NCBI GenBank assembly: GCA_029204225.1
Contig: CM055107.1
Location: forward strand, 48,910,546-48,972,545
Reading direction: 5' to 3'
From: Diphasiastrum complanatum
Taxonomy: Eukaryota > Streptophyta > Lycopodiopsida > Lycopodiales > Lycopodiaceae
DNA length: 62,000 nt
The notes below the pieces were generated by a model. That model did no database searches. It was not told the origin of the DNA and saw only the letters and a program-made list of their open reading frames with translations. The position numbers were made by a program, and so were the translations under genes. Positions 36,936 to 47,800 of this stretch are shown piece after piece. Numbering within the stretch: the first letter of the stretch is position 1; every line of letters starts with the position of its first letter.

Positions 36936-37900
36936 TGGCGCCAAAATTTGGCATATGTCGTGACATATCGAATTGTGTTTTAAGGTATTTAATGTAGTAT
37001 ATAAGATGTCTTTCCACATAAAGAGAGAATTAATGACATTATACTCATGGAAATTGTCACTCAGTGTAAAAGATGGTTAATTGATTATCAAGGGATATTT
37101 AGTTCAGGCATCCAGTACAGCCTTTTCACTATTAAACGATGATCTCATTAATACTGACAGAAAATTGTTAATGGTTCCCTCCAATAAATTGCCATGCATG
37201 ACCATAATTCGATTGAGAGACTAACAGTCACTACACACACGACCAGAATACCCACAAGTTTCAAAATTATGCTTCCTCCAGTTCTAACTCAGTATCTAAG
37301 CACCCTGCAAAATGACTTGGGGAGTCAAACATCCCCTCTTATCCTACTTCTCATAATCTGACCGAAAGCACAATTATACTATTATGAATCAATTCAGACG
37401 TATTCTTCAATATGGTTTGGATTTGAACTATCTCAATAGGCCATCAATCACTCTTTACCAAATATTCATCATTTACTTGAAAGAGACACAACTTACATAT
37501 CTATCCAGACTCTGGAAAAAAAGTGAGCAACAAACACATTCGATCGTTTAAAGAGCAAATATCCACAATCACTCATACACATAAGCGCCAAAGTATTTGC
37601 TTACAGAACTATCCTTATTAAAATTAGGTGTACAGCAGCTCTTTATAGTCTCGCGACGGTAGATAACCATTTAACTATCATAACTGCTGTAACTACTATT
37701 CTCGGATTTGGATAATTTTCCGATCTTAGATCGGATCGGATCGGGTCTAAAAATTCCGATGCAGTGGAAATTCGATCCTTAGTAAAAATCCGATCTAGTC
37801 AAGAGTCCAAAATACTTAAACTTCCAAAATACTAAAACTTCAAAAACACTTAAACTATTCATTCCTTCGGGGAAGCAACTATATATAATCAAAGTTTTAA
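36936..37900 (-). repeat. probable 5' LTR end and PBS of the gypsy-like element
   Basis: The minus strand reads TTTTGGCGCCATCAGGGA at about 36,954-36,937, close to the TTTGGCGCC-type PBS used by many plant gypsy elements. Upstream on that strand the sequence ends CGACATATGCCA and includes a TATA-like ACTATAAAGAGC near 37,650. Gag in the expected orientation follows 1.3 kb downstream. The outer LTR end is not resolved. Confidence 0.5.
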
Positions 37901-39007
37901 AGAAATAAAAACTTAAAAACTGGTCATGTGACTAAATCATGTCATCACAAGCACATATTCCGATAGCTATTCCGATGGCTAATTTTCTATTCATCAGATG
38001 ATTTAGGGTGTTGTGCTTTGTTGTAGATCCACATATTTTGTTGTACTAGATTTTCAGCTGGTTGGAGTGGTCATCGGAATACGCGGACTTCTTTGATTCA
38101 GTTTAGCGTCTCCTATTTCGATGGCTTCCGAAGCCAATTCATTCCAAGTAGTAGATCCAAGATCTTTTATAGTATCTATATTAGTGTATTTGTTGTAGAT
38201 CCAAATATTCTGTTGCAGATTTAGATTTCTTGAAGGTCAGAATAGGCGGATCTCTTTGATTCAATATATCGTCCCCTATTCTGATAGCTATTTTGAAGCT
38301 AGTTCATTTCAGTATATTGTAGGTCCAAGTTTTTGCATAGTATCTATATTAGTTTTATTTAATATAGACCCAGATCGAGTACATTTTTTAGATCTACGCA
38401 TCTTTGTTATTTTTCATGTAGATTTAGTTTCTGCTTTGAGTGGATTTAGTTTTTTCAGATTTTTTTTGCAAAACTTTAGATTGTTGCAAGAATTTTTTTT
38501 GTGGTAATATACTTGAGAGCTTCACTATTGGTTTTTGTTTTGCTAGTTTGTTAGATGATTTCTAGGTTGATGACCATTAGAGCAGTTGAGATGCACATTC
38601 GGTAGCAGATCCCAGGTATTGACAGGGTCGAAATGGAAGTCGAAATGCATGATGCTATTTTCAACAATATACCAATGTCTATTCTTACGTTTGTTCCAAC
38701 CTTAAGGCTTTATTTTTTTACAAATCTTTGAGTTTTCAAATGATAGATCTATGAATATTTCAATAGATTTGTTTAGCTTGGGTGTATTTTTTAGCAGATT
38801 TTTCAATTGCTATTTAATTAGTTACTTAACAAGTAGATTTGTACTTGTTAGCTGGTTTGCTTATGCTTATTGATTTATGTTACTTTAATGCTAAATTGGC
38901 CAACTCCATGATATTGTAAGGGTTAATTTTCATGCTTATTAATCTCACTCCATTAGTTTATGTTTCATGTTGTTAAATTTCAAGCTTATAAGATTTGGTG
39001 TTGCTTA

Positions 39008-39009
<2 letters not shown>
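37901..39009. other. unassigned AT-rich DNA
   Basis: Two partly similar segments near 37,970-38,200 and 38,150-38,340 both carry TCTATTCCGATGGCT/CTATTCTGATAGCT, a GTTGTAGATCCA string and TTTTGCATAGTATCTATATTAG-like sequence. This suggests an old internal duplication of about 160 bp. No protein is recognised. Confidence 0.4.

Positions 39010-39054
<45 letters not shown>
39010..39054. repeat. (GA)n microsatellite
   Basis: An uninterrupted GA run of about 45 bp. Confidence 0.95.
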
Positions 39055-39058
<4 letters not shown>

Positions 39059-40130
39059 AAATTTTCCCAAGAGTGAGTAATGTTGAGAGAGTCGAAATGC
39101 TCCTCGAAATAGCGCCTCAGTGTCTCTGCATATTGTGGAGGTTGTGGTGATGATGATGATCCTCCTGATGTCATCATGAGTCCTGCAACTCCATGCAGCA
39201 CATCTCATCGTGGGGCCTCCTTACTTCGAGATACTTTGACCTAGGAGGCAGCACGTAGGGCACATGATATTACGACTCCTACATCTCTCACACCTGAGAT
39301 TCCCAACACCCCCACTTTCACTCATCACCTTTTTCCGCCCTCTGGACCACTGGCCCAGACTACACCTATCCTTGATATACTTTGTAGGGACATGCTTCTC
39401 CATTGGATCAGGCCACTCCCCTCGAGAGACCCGCTCCCCCTTCCCCCCCACACTATTGTCCCCTCCCGTCTCCCCTCCATGGATATTGTCCCCGCCAGTT
39501 CTCCACCGCTATCCCATCTCCCCAGCATTGTCCTGTCGATGGGACATCTCCCATACTTGAGGCCACTAGTTGGCATCTTGTCGTCGTATGACATAGACAG
39601 GAATTGTCACATCTTGAGGATGCCCGTGGTAAGGTCATCACGCACATGAGGGAGCTCATGTATATACACTTCCCCGACACATATTTCATGACTGGCGTGA
39701 TGTCAGTGATGACCATAAGAATCTCATCGTTGATAAGCTATGTAGGGAGTTATGACTGGGTTAGGATTGCGAGAGCTACCTCTACCAGGTGACTTCTACC
39801 AATTGAGTAGAAATGGAAAGGTTTATCATTATTTCTATTCCAGGGATTTCCATAGACACCTCGTAGTTGGAGATACATTGTTCAGAGTTAGACATAATGC
39901 CAACTGTAATTCCCTTGTAGTGTATGAGTTGAGTGAAGATTCTACGTGGAAAGAGTTAGGAGGATCCTTTACCCAATATACTGAATTGCGTCTAGGGCTT
40001 CCCGATCCATTGCCAGAGTATGTGTTATGATATCATCAAGGATTCTGGAAGAGATTCTCGAGAAGAACACGAGAAGGAGGTAGCTCTAGAACTGCGTAAG
40101 CGAGCAAGATATCATTAGTGCAAGTCGTGA
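39055..40130 (+). pseudogene. unidentified coding-like remnant
   Basis: The plus strand shows a Pro/Ser/His-rich segment at 39,264-39,560, then coding-like stretches LSHLEDARGKVITHMRELMY (39,600-39,670) and RIARATSTR. The frame 39,752-40,030 follows with GDFYQLSRNGKVYHYFYSRD and a stop after LPDPLPEYVL. Composition from 39,250 to 40,030 is GC-richer than the surroundings. No family is recognised. It may be a transposon-encoded protein with a Pro-rich linker or a decayed host gene. Confidence 0.35.
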
Positions 40131-40534
40131 GTTTCAAGAAGACCGAGGAAGTGAGTATAACCCTTTATAGGCTATGTCCTAGAGGCCTGGAAAACCTCTA
40201 TTAGCTACAGAGTTACGGCTTGGTCGATAGAACATGTCAGGGATCCCCTAGTTAGCTTTGTGTTTGAGACGTGTACGACCATTCTTGTAATAGCACGACA
40301 CTGGACACATAGTGGTGCTATATACTGTTATGTTGTTTTCCCCTTAGCTTTGATCCCCTGAGTGGGAAATGTCATAACACACTCTAATCTTAGTGTCTCT
40401 TCTTGCCATTCTCGAGAAAAGATAGATCGTAGAAGGATTCGCCTCAGCGGTGGGCCCTATTGTGGCGATGATATTGATGATGTCGTGTCTGGCCTCGAGT
40501 CTAGCACATCCCTCTATCAGGCCTCGTCATAGGG
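40131..40534. other. unassigned spacer
   Basis: No feature recognised. Confidence 0.3.
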
Positions 40535-41365
40535 ATTTGATTCAATGTGTTGTTTTTTTCTGTGGTACACAATGTAAGAATGTAGGATATGATAGTTCGT
40601 ATTGTTGTTGCTTTCTAGTTGAATTTCTTATGCAAATGGTGCTGACTTTTATTTGATGTCTTTGAATTTGCTGACTATTAAATTTGCTGACTTTTGATTT
40701 TTTTTTCAACACCTTTTGGAACTTACCAATTAGGAGATTTTGAAAACTACTTATATTTAGATTCAAGTGCCTAATTACCTTACCTTGGGTTGCATGAACA
40801 TGTATCCTAATCTTTGTATCGAGGAAATTCAAATTGTGATTTTGAAATGATTGGGAAATTTCTAGGAAGATAAAATTTAGCATTGTCGATCCATTTTTAA
40901 AAATCATACTAGAAGAAAGTCAACATTGATGGCTAATATGTGGTGGCGGTTTAAACTTTTAATGCTTGGCTTGGCTGTTAGGACTTTCAAGGCTAGGGCT
41001 TGGCTATTAGGCCTTGTAAGTGAAGTCTTCCAAATGTTGAAATCTTAGATTTTGCACATGTAAGTTTTCTTTGATTTGGTCTTCTTTGACTTCATGTAAA
41101 AACCTCTTATCATTTCCAAATACAGGGACCTCACAAGTTTTTAACAATTCATGCATTTTGTTTAGTGTGTTGAAATGTAGTATGCTATCTTAGATCAATT
41201 TATTACATGCAAAAAAAAACATAGCCTTCATGCATAGAAAGAAAAACAAACAATTTAATTGGCTATTGCATGTTTTATTGTGAACATCCAGATTATAATA
41301 ATCACAGAGGAGACTTAAAAGAATCTAATGCAGACTTGATTCCACATGTTCTAGTTTCTTTTTCT
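40535..41365 (-). repeat. arm 2 of the 0.8-kb inverted repeat pair
   Basis: Reverse complement of 30,620-31,445. The block CAATGTGTTGTTTTTTTCTG at 40,540 matches the other arm's inner end, and CACATGTTCTAGTTTC near 41,343 matches its outer end. Confidence 0.75.
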
Positions 41366-41940
41366 ACGTGAAAAGAGATCATAGTGGATTTTTTGCTATC
41401 AATCCGACCAAGACATTAAGCATGGATTATTCAGACACATTCGTGAAAAGAGATCGTAGTGGATTTTTTGCTATCAATTCAACCAAGACATTAAGCATGG
41501 ATTATTCAGACACATTGGTGTTGCCTCGTCATTCTGAACATGTGTGTCACATGACATTTGTTTTTTCTCAATCATAATCAGTAACATATACTATTTCATT
41601 ACGATTAACTATTGTGGACCTTAGTTCCATGTTGGAACAAATTTTTTAACTTAGCATTGTTAAATGTGCATGTATTTTTTCAACTGGATTGACTAAACAA
41701 CAAGTGGTGGTATGTTGTTCAAGTAAAGCCACGCGCTAGACATGTATTTGAAAATGCACACATTGAGAATGAAACGGAGGACTTGAATATTGACAACACA
41801 AACATGGTTGATGCGGATATATAAATATCTCCAAGTTCTCTGAATATTATAGAAAATACTATAAATGAAACGAATGATTCTAACACAAATGACAATATTG
41901 AGAGAGGGTCCGATTACTATAGTGATGATTAAAATCATCT
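41366..41940 (+). pseudogene. probable CACTA TNP2 C-terminal remnant with 75-bp in-frame duplication
   Basis: An open frame at 41,368-41,577 contains a perfect-frame 25-residue duplication (KRDHSGFFAINPTKTLSMDY, then KRDRSGFFAINSTKTLSMDY) with period 75 bp. It is followed by SDTLVLPRHSEHVCHM, which resembles the segment of CACTA transposases before their WxVV motif. Further on, at about 41,695-41,930, the frame NNKWWYVVQVKPRARHVFE ends in an acidic tail and stop, again like the TNP2 C-terminus. The assignment rests on pattern only. Confidence 0.45.
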
Positions 41941-42230
41941 AAGCGGAGATGAGTTGCAAGATGTATTATGTGAAAACTTTTCATCAATCTTGAGCTTGTC
42001 AATATCCATTTTCCTAGCTATCTTGTCTAATTTTGGATCAAAAGAGATCAATAGGGCATTGATTGGGTCTGACCTGGTACTGTACGGAATCAGGTGCTCA
42101 AACACATGTGAGGAATATCCAATTTCAGATTGAGAGTTCTCTCTCATGCTTGATCTATTTATCTTGCTTGATAGACACTATTGCAAGTGATGGAGAGGGA
42201 TCTCTTATGGTTCTAGCTTCTCATCCACTC
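41941..42230. other. junction region before copia E
   Basis: A minus-strand frame (42,147-41,935) reads SFDPKLDKIARKMDIDKLKI. It is not recognised. Copia E begins after it without LTR, PBS or gag. Confidence 0.35.
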
Positions 42231-43345
42231 CTTTCAAGAAGGACGGCTTGTGGTATATTGATAGTGGAGCCTCTTCACATATGTGTAGCTCCAAGGATTC
42301 TTTCTCTACTATTGCACCTTATGATGGAGTCAAGAAATCAATATACACTGCAAATGATTTTAAATGTCCTATTGAAGGCATAGGGAACATTCCCTTAAAG
42401 CCTGCATCCTCTAAAGTTCTTTCTCTTTCTAAAGTGCTTTATGTGCCTAAGCTTACCAAGAATCTCATTAGTGTTGGCCAATTTCTTGATAATGGCCTTG
42501 ATGTAAAATTCAAAGTTGATACTTGTACTATCAAGAAGAATGATGAGATACTTGCATTAGGATCTAGATTTGGAGGCATCTAAAAACTAGATCCAAATGA
42601 ATATGTGAATTCTTGTAATGTTGCTCTTGTGAACAAGCTCTCTGTGGAGGAATTATGGCATAGGAGGTTGGGACATCCCAACTACAAATCCATGCTCTCT
42701 ATCATCAAAGAGGCCAAATTGGCTTGCCAAAGTCATTCTCCAAGAAGATCAAGCCTTGTGAGGCTTGTGCTATTGCTAAATCTCACAAATAGCCATTTAC
42801 AAGATCTTCTCTAAAAAACAAGCATCCTTTGGAGTTAATCCACTCGGATGTGCATTTCTCATCAACTATAAGCAAGGGAGGAGCCACTTGTTTTGTTACT
42901 TTCAATGATGATTTCACAAGATTCACTTGGATATATCTTCTTGCTTCTAAATCTATGGTGCATGATCATTTCCTTATTTTCAAAGCTTATGTAGAGAAGC
43001 AATTCTCATTCAAGATTTAAGCTCTTAGATGTGATGGATGTGGTGAATATATCTCCAATAAATTTCATGATTTTTGTGAGCTTGAAGGCATTAAAAGAGG
43101 GTTCTCTTGTGCCTATTCTCCATCTCAAAATGGAGTGGCCGAGAGAAAGAATAGATCTCTATGTGAATGTGCAAAATCTATGAGAATTGAGGCATATTTG
43201 CCCAAAGATTTTTGGGGAGAAGCCATTAATTGTGCAAATTATCTTTGCAATAGGCTCCCACATATAGCTCTTGGAGGAAAGTCACCATATGAAATCTTAT
43301 ATTTGAAGAAGCCTAAGGTTGATCACCTTAGAGTTTTTTGATGCA
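42231..43345 (+). pseudogene. copia E protease and integrase
   Basis: The protease active site WYIDSGASSHM lies at 42,248-42,280, then LYVPKLTKNLISVGQFL. The GAG-pre-integrase zinc region is EELWHRRLGHPNYKSM (42,645-42,695). The integrase core has LIHSDVHFSST, FVTFNDDFTRFTWIYL, RCDGCGEYISNKF and SQNGVAERKNRSLCE, so catalytic Asp, Asp and Glu regions are visible. Stops at 42,581 and 43,018 and the TGA at 43,339 (VFGC replaced by VF stop) break the frame. Confidence 0.9.
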
Positions 43346-44410
43346 CATGCTTTGCCCATATTCCCTTGGAAACAAGGAAGAAGGAAGATCCTAGTGCATG
43401 CAAAGCGATCATGGTTGGATACTCATCCACCAAAAATGTCTATAGAGTCTTTGTACTCTCTACTTCTCAAGTTATTGAAAGTAGAGATGTTGTCTTTCAT
43501 GAAGATCAACATTCATCTTTTGAAGAGGCTGAGATCAAGAAGTCTATGGATGCATCACCTATTATTGATTTTGAAGACAATTATGATGTGACGGGGTCGA
43601 GAATTGAAGAAGACTCTCCTCGGACTTTCTCACCAAGAAGATCCATGAGAGATAGATCCGAGTCTAAGAGGCTCTCATATATTGACAAAGGCAAACATGT
43701 GGATCTTGATTCCACTAATTATGTTTTTTATGTCTCTCATGAAGAGCCAAAGAATGTACAAGAGGCACTCAATACCAAGGAGTGGTATGATGCCATGAAG
43801 CAAGAGTATGATGAATTGATCACCAACAATACTTGGGAGCTTGTGGATCCTCCATCCAACAAGCATGTGATTGGTTGAAAATGGTTATTTCAGATCAAGT
43901 ACAATCATGATGGCACCATCAACAAGTACAAAGCAAGATTATGTGCCAAAGGATTTGCTCAAATCCATGGCCTTGATTATGAGGAGACCTTTGCACCCAT
44001 TGCAAAGATGGTGACAATAAGAATTTTTATTTCTCTTGCATGTTTCTTTAAGTGGAAGGTGTTCCAATTAAATGTATCCAATTCTTTTTTAAATGGTTAT
44101 CTTGAGGAGGAGATCTGTATGGAACAACCTCAAGGATTCATCAAGGATGAGTTCAAAGTGTGCTTGCTCTTCAAAAGTCTTTATGGACTCAAGCAAGCAC
44201 CAAGATCATGGTATTCAAGACTTAATTCTTTCCTTATCTCACTGGGATTTACTCTTTGTATCTAAAGTTTGTTGATAGTAATATTGTCATTCTTCTAATT
44301 TATGTTGATGACATTATTCTTTGTGGAAGTTGTATCAAGTTAGTTGATAAAACTAAGCTAGCACTTGGATGTGAGTTTAAAATGCAAGATCTAGGAGAAA
44401 TACATTACAT
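43346..44410 (+). pseudogene. copia E integrase C-terminus and reverse transcriptase
   Basis: The frame 43,366-43,878 gives the integrase C-terminal region (ACKAIMVGYSSTKNVYRVFV, ESRDVVFHED), then the RT N-terminus (KEWYDAMKQEYDELITNNTW). A TGA at 43,876 replaces the Cys of the IGCKW motif. RT continues with LCAKGFAQIHGLDYEETFAP, LNVSNSFLNGYLEEEICMEQ and YGLKQAPRSWYSRLNSFL, then after a frameshift ILLIYVDDIILCG (YVDD intact). The usual Asp of the VFQLDV motif reads Asn (LNVSN), another lesion. Confidence 0.9.
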
Positions 44411-44825
44411 CCTAGGCCTAGAGATTGATTTTTATGAAGATCATATTTTTATATGCCAATCTAGATATGCTCACTCTATGCTGAAAAAATTCCATATGGA
44501 AAATTCTAAGAGCATAGTTACTGCAATGGAGCAAATTGAGTACAAAGTACTCACTACAACCACCAAAGAGGTGCTTTGTGTCAAGAGATTATTATTGGAG
44601 CTAAAGTGCTTCAAGGAATATGATCTACCAATGATCAAGTGCGATAATATCTCGCCCCAAGCTCTTGACAGTAATCCCATATTTCATGCAAGAAGCAAGC
44701 ATATAGAAGTGGCACACCATTTTGTGAGAGAAAAGCTTATTGGAGGCGAAATCTATTCGGAGCATGTCAACCCCCTTGTGTTGCTTGTGATTGACATGCT
44801 TAGAATAGGATCCTTGGATTGAGGA
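44411..44825 (+). pseudogene. copia E fused RT-RNase H with internal deletion
   Basis: Within the open frame 44,256-44,822, the RT sequence SMLKKFHMENSKSIVTAMEQ is joined directly to the RNase H sequence IEYKVLTTTTKEVLCVKRLL at about 44,533. The RT connection region and RNase H N-terminus (several hundred bp) are missing, yet the frame stays open. RNase H then shows KCDNISPQALDSNPIFHARS and KHIEVAHHFVREKL before ending near 44,770. Confidence 0.85.
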
Positions 44826-44833
44826 CTTTACAT

Positions 44834-44845
44834 TGGTATCAGAGC
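44834..44845 (+). other. PBS-like motif after copia E
   Basis: TGGTATCAGAGC preceded by TTTACAT, so it looks like an LTR end plus PBS. It is on the same strand as E but downstream of pol, where a 3' LTR would be expected. It could start another, otherwise unreadable unit. Confidence 0.5.
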
Positions 44846-47800
44846 TAGTTCTAAGCTTGTTTAGCCTTTGTGTTCAAGAGAAAATTCGAATTGTGGGGAT
44901 TTTTCCATTGTGTGATATGGAATCCTGACACTTTTTTGAGAATTCAATGGAGTTTGCAATAAAGTGGTGAAAGTGCAGATTATTCTTCCCTGTGGATTTC
45001 CAGATTTGAAGTTAATCGGTTGTGTGGTAAGTGCACTACCAGGTATACAATCGGTTCAATTCTTAGACACTTCATATTGGTTTTCAGGAAGTAAATTTCC
45101 GGTTTTCAATTCACTTGTGTTGTCGTTTACTTCATTTGGGACACTTTTTCGTTAGCAAAGGGATCAATAAGAGTAAATGATGGTTTTTTTTGGCTTCTTG
45201 TTCATTACACAATGATTTAGGTGGTTTTGTTGGCTGTCTTTTGCTTTTTATCGAGCCAGTTTTGGCTTGAATCTGTGGAAAGCAAGAAAAAAAGCACGAA
45301 CAAAGACTAATCACTGGTTGTGAGTGTTGGTGGATTTTTACAGGATTTGCATGAGGTTTTTATTGGATTTATAGGTTTATGCTGTACTTTTCGGCAAACT
45401 AATTGTGATTTCCAGGATTTGTGTGAGCCAGTAAGGCCATTCTTTGAATGGTATGGATTACAGGAAAGCCTATCCTATGGTTAAGGAAAGGCAATCTGCA
45501 AATCTGAGAGTTTGGGAAAATTTAGGCAGCATCTACCCTATTTTCCAGCCATAAAAAATCTGGTGTTTGTAAATCTGTAAAAGATTCTTGCTTATGCATT
45601 TGTGGAAACAATGTAAGGCTAAGCAAACTGTAAAAGCGCCCTAGAATATCTGTATTCTGCCAAAAAAATAGCAGAAGAAGAGCATTTGCTTCAAGCTGAA
45701 ACCAAACAAATGTAAGCTTAAGTTTTTCTTGGTTTTGGAAGAAAATCAGATGGAGACAAATTCTGAGACCATCCGTTGAGGTATTAGCCTATCCATGTCG
45801 TGGAAAGAGAAAAATCATCAATATGGTTTCAGTCTCCTGAGAAAAGGAATTGATGCCTCCATAAACACGGCCAGTGGGCACGCCCTCCATCTACCTGAAG
45901 CCTGCATACAACACAAGGGTGAAAAGTGTTGAAAGCGAGCATGGCAAGCTCTTTTTCAGCCGCCATCTCCCTCTCTCTCGGGTCCCTCTCTCTCTCGGCC
46001 CTTCTCGCGTCTAGCAGGTGCCCGAGATCTCTCTTTTGGAGGGAAAGGTGGAAGCGCGGGGGGGTGGGGGTGGGTAAAGTCTTAGTTAACTTTTAGTTAA
46101 CTATTTGTGTTTGCATGTTTGGTATTTAGAGGGAGGGGCTGGTGTCAATATGTATGGTCTTTTCAAAGGCTTCTAATAGTCATTATAGACTATAAATTTG
46201 TAAATGCAGTTAAGGTACTTGTGAAATCGTAATGGCTTAAAATCAGTGTGAATTAGATTTCGATGCATATAGTGGTTTTTCTGCAAATTTGTTGCACGAT
46301 CCATTTTGCAAATGCTCATTGGCATAAATGCTACAAGCACTCTTTGGTCTAATAAAACTACAATTTTTTGGACAATGCTCTGTTTAAAAATTTGTACCCG
46401 TAATGAGTTCAACCGAACGCAATTTTTTTGTATAATTTTTCGGTTTTCAAATAAATGGAGTGAAATTCTTGTTAGGGGTGGCAAATATAAATTCACCCGA
46501 CATCACTCGACAGTGATGGCCCCCTAAAGTGAGAAACGCATGGTTACAATTTTGGACCACGGTGTGTTTCAAATTTCAACTAGGCACCAAACAGAATAAA
46601 CTAAATGCAAAATCTATTTAATCGATAATTAGCCATTAGGATTTACAGCTTGGGCTTAAAAACAAAAAAAAAAATTTGTGAGTAAAGCCCAGAAGTTGTT
46701 ACTGACTGGATAAATCGTTGGCCAAGCTAGTTTAGCTTATGCAACGTCCCAGAATAAAAAAAGTGAATTTTCTCGAGTTTTTTTGCTTTGGGTAAGGCCT
46801 CCTCGTGGTGGAGGATGCAACCCATAGAAGTGTGATTGGGCTGAATTCCCGATGGGATTCTGTAAGGCTTTTTCACAATTGACGAATTAGATTCGCTTTG
46901 ATTAATTGCAATGAGTACCTGAGAATGTGAATTCTTGGATTTTTTGGCCAAGGTGTCATTTTTTCAAAATCATGCACGGCCAGAAAGGACCCAGAAGCCT
47001 AAGATGGAAACTGAAATGGAACGAAAAAAGCTGTTTCTTGATGTGCTTGAAGCCCTGGGCATACCAACACTATTTGTTAAGGATAAGAAATAGCCGGTTC
47101 ATTTTTCCCCATTTCTAAATCTGTCACTATGAGCGTTATGGTGACCGTAAAGATTGTAAAAAGGGGCGAAAGAATGTTTGTTTGAGTGAAGTTGAAATTT
47201 TTTATAAATTCCCAAGAACTTCATATACTTGTATTATTTTTTTAGACACTTTGATCGGGAAGTGGAGGGCCTTCGTAGCGGAAGAACCTGTGGTATGGGA
47301 CGCAGGCTATTCCAAAATGAAGATATGGACCTAACTGGATCAGTTGACCATAGTAAGGCCGTAAACCTTAGTGATGCCAAAAACTATCAGTCATAAAACG
47401 GGTGTTTTGTCGGAAATTTGAGATATTGGTCATGACCCCTTTTTGGATATCTCAAATTTACAAAACCGGAAACCCGACAAGCTATTTCTTTATAAAAGAT
47501 ATATTGGTGAATTTCTTAGCACATTTATTAACCCAAAAATTTGTAGTTCCTTGGAAGGTAATACTAATTACCCGTTGACCATGGACGATGTCACAGAAAC
47601 GATTGATAAAACCGTTTTCTAAACTTATTTTCTCTACTTAAATATTCAAGAAATCCTTTTCTGATTTACGGGTCAATTCTCAAGCTTGGTAATAACGAAG
47701 ACCTTTTGTTAAAGTCATTGTGTTGGGACATCATGGTATTTACTTACAATGATGGAACACTTCTTTTGGCTTTCAAGATTTTCTCGGATCTCTTCTTAGA

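Larger units (their letters stand above)
42231..44825 (+). mobile_element. Ty1/copia element E, truncated at both ends
   Basis: The plus strand carries protease, GAG-pre-integrase, integrase, RT and partial RNase H in copia order. It has no gag and no recognisable LTR at the 5' end. At the 3' end, RNase H breaks off at GEIYSEHVN and unrelated sequence follows, then a PBS-like motif at 44,834. Most frame breaks are single stops (for example at 42,581, 43,018, 43,339 and 43,876), so the copy is of moderate age. Confidence 0.9.

Noticed and set aside
46173-46496. 107-residue minus-strand open frame
   Set aside because: No recognisable motif, no codon-like composition and no neighbours to support it.
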